In this document: positions 56,446 through 64,000 of the stretch, piece after piece
How the letters are laid out: each line of letters starts with the position of its first letter
Position numbering within the stretch: the stretch's first letter is position 1
Assembly: GCA_025330725.1 (NCBI GenBank)
Contig: JAIWND010000013.1
Coordinates: 496,001 to 560,000 of the forward strand
DNA from: Chlamydoabsidia padenii
Taxonomy: Eukaryota > Mucoromycota > Mucoromycetes > Mucorales > Cunninghamellaceae
Direction of reading: 5' to 3'
Length of the DNA stretch: 64,000 nt
Translations under genes and position numbers: made by a program
The notes under the pieces: generated by a model
What the model was told of the DNA's origin: nothing
Seen by the model: the letters and a program-made list of their open reading frames with translations, nothing else
Databases searched by the model: none

Positions 56446-56897
56446 TGTCTAAATATATAATAAAGTATCATTAGCACAGTTCAGTGGTTATATAAAAAGT
56501 GTGGGTTTAAAAGATATACCTCTTGAATTAAAGACAAATTTAAGGTGAATGGAGAAGGAAAGAAAGAGAGGGGAAAGAATTGGTCTCCACCCTAGTTCAA
56601 AAGTTTTATATTTTCCAATTATGGATCCCGCCCACAAATCCCGACTTCCCCTTACCCAAAACACACCACCTCCACTTATCAAAGCCACAGTCAGTTCATT
56701 GGATGCCACTGGGGCGGCATATGATCATTCAATACAGTGTATGATCCCCTTCTTCCCATAAAGACAAATTAAAAAAAAAAGACAATAAAACAATACTACA
56801 ACAAGTGCGTTTTTATTAGATACAATATAATACTATCATTCTATAAAACATTAAAGAGGAAGAATGATAATGGTGACCCATATATCAGAGGTAATAT
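56446..56897. other. Spacer upstream of CLU1
   Basis: Motif-like strings GATCCCGC (56624-56631) and ACAAATCCCGAC (56634-56645) lie about 180-200 bp before the CLU1 start. The right side is the ATP15 3' region. Confidence 0.45.
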
Positions 56898-57436
56898 CTA
56901 GTTAGCTTGTTCCTTTTGAGGACGGACGAATTGCTATATTAAAATCAAAAAGCATAAAGATTATTAATATCCCGTATGATAAAAAAAAGTCCCTTGGTCC
57001 AAGTCTCTCTTGAGTGCTTTAGATTGAAGGATACACTAGACTACACTACCACCACTATTTCCCATGTTACTTACGCCTTCCTTTTGGACACCATTTTCCC
57101 ACTTGGCGTACTTGAGACCGTTGTTGTCGCGAGCGAGAGCAGGAGTACGGAGTTCGTCCTTCAAAGCGTTACGGACGGCACGAGCGCAGATGTTGGCGTA
57201 TTGCACATAGCTATTGGATAATAATAAAAACAAAAGAGAAATAGTAGAGTGAGTTTATCATGATCACTATATCGATAATGGTGCGTTGAGTGATAGTAGG
57301 TTAATGTTGTTTGCTATTATTCGTAACGAATACATCGAGGTGAATCATAGCTGGTGAAGGGAAGAAGAGGGAGGGGGGAAATGGTGAATATATTAGTGTT
57401 AACATACGAGATACCAGCAGCTTTCCAACCAGACAT
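56898..57436 (-). CDS. atp15: Mitochondrial ATP synthase subunit epsilon (F1)
   Basis: Three exons on the minus strand: 57408-57436, 57075-57210, 56898-56933; 66 residues. MSGWKAAGIS then YVQYANICARAVRNALKDEL matches the conserved start of the eukaryotic F1 epsilon (YxxYxxICAxAVRxALK). The following KYAKWENGVQKEG and a short tail QFVRPQKEQAN complete it. This small subunit caps the central stalk of F1 in the mitochondrial matrix and needs no cleaved presequence. Codon phases agree at both introns. Two GCGGGA motifs lie 115-142 bp upstream. Confidence 0.92.
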
Positions 57437-57930
57437 TGTTATAATTTCAAGAAGAGTAAGAGAAAAGAGGAAAAGGGAAGACTGGACCCCAAACACTTTT
57501 TTTATTCAAAAATAAAGTCACTGAATGCTGGTGTCATCAGCGCTCCAATGGCGGGATGTGAATAAGACGGGATTTAAATTAATTTTTGGTGTAGCCAACC
57601 TGGTTTCGCATTATGACCGATCATCATTTGGGTCAAGAGGTCTAAATGATGAAAGAGAGTAAACTATATACATATGACAGAATGTCAAAGTGACATTCTA
57701 AATGGATATCACAACAAAAGACATAAAGGAAAAGACTAATCAATGGCATTTTTGATCACGTTACCTTGTCACACTTTTTTCCACCAGTAAATTTTCGTCC
57801 ATACCTATCCTTTTTTTTTTTTTTTTGTCTTTTTCTTTTTTTTTTTTCTCCTCTTTTTCTTATTTCCTGCATCCAACTTTCTTATAAATTCAAATATATT
57901 GTAATTACTTTAGATATCCTTCTTCTATCT
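57437..57930. promoter_or_regulatory. Divergent promoter region, ATP15 and choline-transporter-like gene
   Basis: Contains GCGGGATGTGAA (57551-57562), ACGGGATTTAAA (57567-57578), and a perfect 9-bp palindrome AGAATGTCA-AAG-TGACATTCT (57680-57700). A pyrimidine-rich leader with T runs precedes the plus-strand ATG. Confidence 0.5.
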
Positions 57931-60647
57931 ATGGAACAATCATTACCCAACCTTGCTAAAAGCGTTTATACAACACTACGGAACAGCCGAATCTTGGACC
58001 CACCTTCATGGAGGTCTGCTTATGCTCGAATGGACGCTGAATCAGATAACGACGATAACACCGACGAAGAATATGGAAACGGCACAATGTCACATAGTTT
58101 ATTCTATTCAACACAACAACAACAACAACAACACACTGGGGAAGAAAGTATTCCATTGACAGACTCACTTGGCTATTCCGACCGAAGTCAACTCTTGTTT
58201 AGTCAAGAATCCCTAGATGAAGACGATACAGCAAGCCGAGGGGACTGGACAAGATCGGACCACCTTGACTACTCAAACTATGAAGAAAACCCGGTAAGAA
58301 GAAGAAGGAACTCATACATGGAATAAGGAAATTAACCCTTGTCTTCTTTTTCTTCATTAGAAACCCTCTGCTATATACCTTGATAACCCTACTGATAACA
58401 CACTTGATAACAATAACGTAATCCAACCAAATACACTATCCGAATCATTACTGCCAACCACCGCTGCGGTAAAGGGATAAAAATAAAAAAAAACCATCAA
58501 GTAGAAACAAAGTATTGGTACTCACATCAACCTAATTTAGATCCCCTCTGGTATCACTACAACAACGAGCAAAAATGGACGAAAACTGCGGGATCCTTTC
58601 TTTATGGTCTTATATATCCTATGCTTCCTTGCCTTTGCTTTATCTGGTATGATCATCCTATTCACCACAAACGTAAGTAATAAATTGCTTTACAAATCAA
58701 CGAACAAACAAACATAGGGGATCATCACTCATTTTGATCTTTTTTTTTTTATTATTATTTTATTTATTTTACAACAGTCTCATTCTGTAGAAGGATACGT
58801 AAAAGGAACAACATTCAGTACAATAAAGGATAGCGCAGGTAATACATAATAAAAATGATCTAGTAACAATAATCAAACGGAATTCATATCGCTTATTTTA
58901 TAGGACTTCTGGCAATCATGATGCTCATTTCTCTAGTCACTGGGACAATCTGGATCTATGTACTTCGTACAATAACTAAGGCAAGTACAACTAAATAAAG
59001 TCATGAATAAAACATATCTGATCCCTGCTCTTTATCCTGTTTAGACAATTGTTTGGGGGACAGTTATTGGTATACCCGTGGCATTCTTCGCACTCTTTCT
59101 TTGGACAATGGTGGAATCTTTACATAAACATTACTTTTACCCAAGTGATATCACAAGACAGGACACCAGGTAATAATGGGAAGGGGGGAAGAGGGAATTC
59201 ATGCAATTCATATTAATCATCTTATCTTTCTCTTATTATGTAGTCTAACAGTATTGTCATTCGTACCATTGGTGATGGGAATACTTTACACCTATACAAT
59301 ATACAGTAATCGACATCGAATACAGAAAACTGTATCGATTATAGAGGTAAGGACTAGCTATATATTTATGTGGGAGGGCATATTACTAACTGTTATCTTT
59401 AATACTTTTAGTTGGCATGTGATGTGATACGATATAATCCTGGCATCATGCTCGTATCTCTTATTCTATTGGTGATTTTCATAACATTCACTATTATTTG
59501 GATCACCCTTTTTAATCGTTTATGGTTGATTGGATACTTGTTCAAGGATGGATCTTCATCAGGTAAACTTATCTTCGGGGGTTTAAAAAAATTATGCTGG
59601 ATTAACTCTTTCCCATCCAATAGGATTATGGATCGTAAACACTGACGCATATCTTCTGGCTGTTTTTTATGTTTTTATGTATCTATGGACAGCTTCCATA
59701 CTTATCAATATGCAGAGGTTTGTCTAGACTATCAGGGTTGTATGATCATCATGTTTATTAACAGTTTCTTGCTGTTACTCATACTAGATTTGTTATCTCT
59801 GCTATCACTGCTCAATGGTACTTCCACAGGTAAAATAAAAAAGGTATGATGTGAATGTGAATAGCTACTAAGCAATTTTTTTATTTAGAAATGATGCAAA
59901 TGGGCAATACTCTGATAAAGCCTGGCAAACTGCTTTGACAAGGGCTTCAACCACATCTTTTGGTACACTGGCGTTTGGTGGACTTGTTTTATCTATTGTA
60001 CAACTATTACATTTGGTTACTCGGTATATGAAAAGCGTAAGTGACTCCCCCACCTGATAAAATAACTATGAATCTCAATTTATTTATTTTTTGGCTTATT
60101 GTTTAGTATGTCAAGAAAAGCCGTCCCTTTGTATCGATAATATCAATGATCCTGGGTTATATCGAAGCATTGATTAGTCAAATCAATCACTATGTCATTG
60201 GATTAGCAGGCATCACCGGGGATAGCTTCTGCTTGGCAGCAAAATCAGGGACCAAGATGTTTCGGCGAAATCTGATCACGGGGCTTATTGGCGATCTTAT
60301 TACTAGGTTAGTCCTTTATGTTGGTGCTTTAGTGATATCTTTAGCTTCTGGATTTGGTGCCTATATTTTTGCTGGTCATCAGCTGCATTCTTCTCATGGC
60401 TTTATCATTGGACTGATTGCGGCTATTTTACCCATGTATATGTCACAATTTTTCTCTTATACCATGATGAGCATGTAAGTCAAATGATAACGATAAAATT
60501 AACTATGCAAACTAAACGTGTTGGAACTAACTTGACTGAATCTATTTGTTTAGTGTGGATGCTACCTTTTTGTGTTACGCCATCGATCTGGATACTGGAA
60601 CAGTACACTTGTCTGCAGCTCACGATGTATTCTCCGGTTTTGACTAG
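57931..60647 (+). CDS. pns1: Choline-transporter-like protein (SLC44/PNS1 family)
   Basis: About thirteen exons from ATG 57931 to TAG 60645-60647; about 620 residues. The N-terminus of about 155 residues is hydrophilic, Ser/Asp-rich with a Gln run. A first helix (FFMVLYILCFLAFALSGMII) precedes an extracellular-type loop (VEGYVKGTTFSTIKDSA). Nine or so further helices follow, with the family signature near the C-terminus (NHYVIGLAGITGDSFCLAAK, then MFRRNLITGLIGDLI) and a final segment VDATFLCYAIDLDTGTVH, which carries the conserved FLCxxxD motif of CTL proteins. The end HDVFSGFD is short. Yeast Pns1 is a plasma-membrane protein not proven to move choline, so the transport role is inferred from animal relatives. 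The 3' exons are well supported; small internal exons (14-20 codons) are less so. Confidence 0.88.
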
Positions 60648-61101
60648 ACTATCCCCCCTTAACCTTTTCTGGTGACTCGACTTACATCGACCATCAACAT
60701 CATCATCTTTACAATATATCCCCCCCCCTCTATTCCATACAATCATCCAGTCTCTTGACTTGTCAGGACTCCCTTTACTTTTTTTTTATATTCTATTTAA
60801 TAAAGAAACAAACGTTACTCTTATATAAAATAAACTTGAATGGTTGATCATAAATGGTGGATATGTATATGTGTATAAATGTCATTCTTTTCAAAAGACA
60901 ATGACCGATTCACCCTTTTAGGTTGATCTACATAAAAGCATAGGATCTATGCATAAAACTAATTCCGCATTGACCGGAGTCCTAATTTAAGTCCCGCCCC
61001 ATTCCACCCCCAAAGCATTGTGACAAGTAATGTAATACATTTTCAATTTATTCAAACAAGTAATAAATATACTACAACAATAAATTAGAAGGGTGAGGGA
61101 A
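60648..61101. other. Convergent 3' spacer
   Basis: Between the CTL-like gene and catalase. It contains TTTAAGTCCCGC at 60987-60998 (motif-like) and AATAAAGAAAC near 60800. No gene. Confidence 0.45.
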
Positions 61102-62858
61102 CTAACCTACAAGTTTGTTGATAGCTTCTTCCACACGTCGACCATAATCAGGATCAGCACGCTTGAAGTGCGCAATCTGTTTGTCCCTGATCTCCTTTTT
61201 CGCAGCATGCATGTGTGAAGCAATATTATTGACCAGGTCTGTTTTTTCTTCATCTGATTGAATGCGATAAAGATTACCCGCCTGTGCAAAATCGTCGTCA
61301 GTCAAAGGATAAGGGAATCGACCAGTTTCATCTTGGAGTCGTTGGCTGACATACATTGTACCATATGTATTCGTTTGTTGAGGACCATTTTGTGAGTTGG
61401 GTTCATAATTAGGTGCACTTCCTTGATTTCCATTTACTATAAAAGACATGAGTGAGTTGGCTTTTTTTTTTTTCTAGGTTGACATTACCTGACATAAATC
61501 CATCACGCTGATAATTGCGTACCCCACTGATAGGTTGATTGATTGGGATTTGGTTGTAATTGGGTCCAAGACGATGTCGATGTGTATCAGGATAGCCTTA
61601 AAAAAAAAAGAGTGAAAGGTTAAAATTATGCGCCAATTGAAATCCCGCTTTTTTTTTTCATGCACTTACTGAATAAGCGACCCTGAAGCATACGATCAGG
61701 TGAGACATCAATACCAGGGACCATGTGAGAGGGAGAGAAGGCGGCTTGTTCGGTTTCAGCAAAGTAGTTTTCGGGATTCCGATTCAAGACCATTCTTCCC
61801 ACGGGTTGTAATGGATAATCCTATACATAATAAAAGGGAGGTACTGTTAATGGAGACTGAATCATCTTGTATATACTTTACCTTGTGAGGCCAGACTTTA
61901 GTGACATCAAATGGATTCCATCGATAAGTTTCTGCATCCTTTTGTTCCATCACTTGTATAAATACATTCCAAGCAGGATGATCCCCTTTTTGAATAGCAT
62001 TAAAAAGATCTTCGGTAGCAAAGTCAGGATTTTCACCCGCCAATTTATCTGCTTCTTCTGCCTTGAGATTCTTGATACCTTGAGCAGTTTTAAAGTGGAA
62101 TTTGACATAATGTATTTGATTATCTTTGTTGACCAAAGAGAGTGTGTGAGAAGAGTAGCCATTCATGTGGCGGTAGCCATGAGGCGTACCCCGGTTGGAG
62201 AAGAGGATGGTGACCTGATGGATGGATTCGGGGACTAGAGACAAGAAATCCCAAAACATGTTAGGGTCCTTGAGGTTGGTTTGAGGATTACGCTTTTGAG
62301 TGTGGATAAAGTCGGGGAATTTGGATGGATCACGGATAAAGAAGACTGGCGTGTTGTTGCCCACCATATCCCAGTTGCCTTCTTCGGTGTAAAACTTGAC
62401 AGCAAAACCACGAGGATCACGGGCAGTATCCGCACTACCTTTTTCACCTCCCACAGTGGAAAATCTGGCAAATAATGGCGTCTTTTTTCCAACTTGATTC
62501 AAAAACTTGGCCTTGGTAAGATGAGTGATATCGTGAGTCACCTCTATAAAAAGAGACAAAGTGGGTTATCAACCGTTTTTTTTTTTTTTTTTTTTTTTTT
62601 TTTCTTACCAAAATAACCATGAGCACCAGCACCTTTCGCATGGACCACACGTTCCGGAATCCTTTCACGATCAAAGTGGGCTAAAGTATAAGTAAAAAAG
62701 ACGTCAGTATTACATCATACCCATCATTAAATTCACTTACAAAGTTTGTCAATCAAATGAAAGTCTTGAATAAGGACAGGACCCCAGTATCCGGCAGTTT
62801 GTGATGTTTGATTATTATCAACAGGATTACCACTGGATGTTGTTAATGTATTGGCCAT
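61102..62858 (-). CDS. Heme catalase
   Basis: Six main minus-strand exons from ATG at 62856-62858 to TAG at 61102-61104; about 480-490 residues, a small-subunit catalase. The distal His is in [14 protein letters not shown], the conserved Asn in [12 protein letters not shown], and the proximal heme Tyr in [19 protein letters not shown], whose Tyr codon begins an exon. [20 protein letters not shown] and [15 protein letters not shown] are further signatures. It degrades hydrogen peroxide, normally in peroxisomes or cytosol. The C-terminus is EEAINKLVG, without a visible SKL-type peroxisomal signal. The promoter carries the two-part module at 62951-62982. Confidence 0.95.
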
Positions 62859-63552
62859 GTTGGGGGTTTGTTTGTTTTTTTAAGAAACGAATAGAAAAAA
62901 GAAAGACAAAGGAAATGGAAAACCCCATGACATTTTAAACATTTATAATTTTCACATCCCGCTCGGCGAATCAAAGTGCCGGATTTACACTCGGTAAATG
63001 CTTACCTGTAAACTTCTTTAACCATACTGATTGGCTAATGATGTTGTATGAAAGAGGATGGATGAACGTGATCATTGTACGATGGGAAAAATTAATTGCA
63101 TTAGAAAAAGCTCTCATCATACTGAAATCATCTCTTTCGCCATAACAACAAAACTTGCATGGATCGGTGATTTAAAAAATGTCGATATCACTCTGATGCA
63201 TTGATGTTTGAATAGACCTGGTCAAATATAACCTAGTGATAATAAGTATCATGGTAGTGATTAAAAACCTGTCCAAGAATCACAAGATTCATAATTCCCT
63301 TCTCCCACACCACCAATATCATCCGGCGTTTTTCCTTTTTTGTGCAACTAATGGATTTATATGTGATGCATTAATGTAGAGTTTCTCCGAAAAGTAAACT
63401 ATATTCCTTAGTACCATGACCCAAAGTATTTTAAAAAGAGACACAAATACTGTAGATTGGTAAAAAAAAAAAAAAAGTATGTTTTATTGATTTGGATTGT
63501 AAAAAAAAAAAAAAGGAGAGAGAGAGTGTGTGTATAATGTATAACTAAGGAT
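62859..63552. other. Catalase promoter and spacer
   Basis: Besides the module at 62951-62982 there are A runs at about 63461-63512 near the MPP-beta 3' end. No gene is seen in the middle part. Confidence 0.45.
62951..62982. promoter_or_regulatory. Catalase two-part promoter module
   Basis: TTCACATCCCGC (62951-62962) and AATCAAAGTGCCGG (62969-62982), 93-127 bp upstream of the catalase start. The 14-mer is identical to the one at 17559-17572. Confidence 0.6.
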
Positions 63553-64000
63553 CTAACGAATTAAATTAAAGTTGGTCATTTTATCTACAGGACCAATACC
63601 TACAATAGCAGCATCCCTATTCAAGTAATCAGTAGCTACTCGACGCACATCGTCCACCGACACCTTGGAGACAGCTTGTTCGACTTGCTTGGGGGACATT
63701 CGTTCACCAGCAGTAAGTAATTGACGACCAATATCTTCAGCAATAGGAGTAGACCCATCCAGACCTAAAAGCAAACCCGCCTTGAGTTGTTGTTTGGCAC
63801 GTTCGATTTCCTCGGCCGTGACCGCCGTACACAATCTATAGAATTCATTACGAGTACACCTGAGCAAATCATCGATGCGATCTGTATTTTCCGTGACCAT
63901 ATAAATACCCCACAGCCCAGTATCCTTGTAAGACGTGTTGAATGACATGAATGAGTTGGCCAATTGATGATTATGGACCATGGAGGATAGACCCGAGGCG
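63553..64000 (-). CDS. Mitochondrial processing peptidase beta subunit, C-terminal part
   Basis: Partial: the reading frame continues past the right edge of the window. At least 148 residues to the stop at 63553-63555. ASGLSSMVHNHQLANSF, FNTSYKDTGLWGIYMV, RTRNEFYRLC-like CTRNEFYRLCTAVTAEEIER, AKQQLKAGLLLGLDGSTPIA, EDIGRQLLTAGERMSPKQVE and AIVGIGPVDKM match the second M16 half of MPP-beta (and core protein I of complex III). The zinc-binding HxxEH motif would lie outside the window, so MPP-beta versus Qcr1 rests on the close match of this end. It cleaves presequences in the matrix. Confidence 0.9.
   Translation of the reverse strand, partial: ASGLSSMVHNHQLANSFMSFNTSYKDTGLWGIYMVTENTDRIDDLLRCTRNEFYRLCTAVTAEEIERAKQQLKAGLLLGLDGSTPIAEDIGRQLLTAGERMSPKQVEQAVSKVSVDDVRRVATDYLNRDAAIVGIGPVDKMTNFNLIR

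Noticed and set aside
1..64000. CRISPR arrays, tRNA, rRNA or bacterial operons
   Set aside because: None is visible; introns and protein families are eukaryotic, and the repeats are simple, dispersed or tandem units unlike spacer arrays.

Overview
The window is about 64 kb of nuclear DNA from a fungus, most likely an early-diverging zygomycete of the Mucorales type. Genes are short and packed, and carry many small introns (about 45-110 bp, mostly GTAAGT...AG) whose acceptors follow long T tracts. Proteins are ordinary eukaryotic housekeeping families, with poly-Q and Asn/Gln-rich stretches in the regulators. No bacterial-style operons, rRNA, tRNA or CRISPR arrays were seen. The species assignment is inference from gene style and protein flavour only.

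Layout. 0.4-8.4 kb: L-type lectin, F-box protein, three-LIM protein and homeodomain protein (all +), with two or three tiny candidate genes between them. 9.0-17.4 kb (+): AP-1-type beta-adaptin, a Dal5/TNA1-like MFS permease, GPI mannosyltransferase PIG-M/Gpi14 and a CYSTM small cysteine-rich membrane protein. 17.8-19.7 kb: a decayed Dal5-like permease and a dispersed repeat copy. 20.0-31.2 kb (-): GH17 glucanase, Rab escort protein, AVT-type amino acid transporter, MFSD1-like carrier and ETT1-like translation-termination factor. 31.4-37.6 kb (+): LAS1 (divergent from ETT1), mitochondrial ribosomal protein mS34 and splicing factor SF3A1. 37.6-45.9 kb is a gene-poor accessory block of broken genes, a Gag-like remnant, two copies of a dispersed repeat and a three-unit tandem array. 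46.0-51.7 kb (+): C2H2 zinc-finger factor and a SEL1-repeat (Skt5-like) protein with a poly-Q tract. 52.1-57.4 kb (-): CLU1/TIF31 and mitochondrial ATP synthase epsilon. 57.9-60.6 kb (+): choline-transporter-like protein. 61.1-64.0 kb (-): catalase and the C-terminus of mitochondrial processing peptidase beta (cut by the window edge).

Common threads: membrane traffic and sorting (lectin, AP-1, REP, PIG-M), mitochondrial biogenesis (mS34, CLU1, ATP15, MPP-beta) and RNA/ribosome work (LAS1, SF3A1, ETT1). Neighbours are not obviously in one pathway, as is usual in fungi. The strongest unexplained signal is a 12-bp motif, GCGGGATTTGAA, found six times exactly and many more times with one or two changes. 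It lies typically 60-130 bp upstream of start codons, in both orientations, once as a perfect inverted pair, and again inside introns and local repeats. It looks like a fusion of an E2F-type half site (GCGGGA) and a CHR element (TTTGAA).
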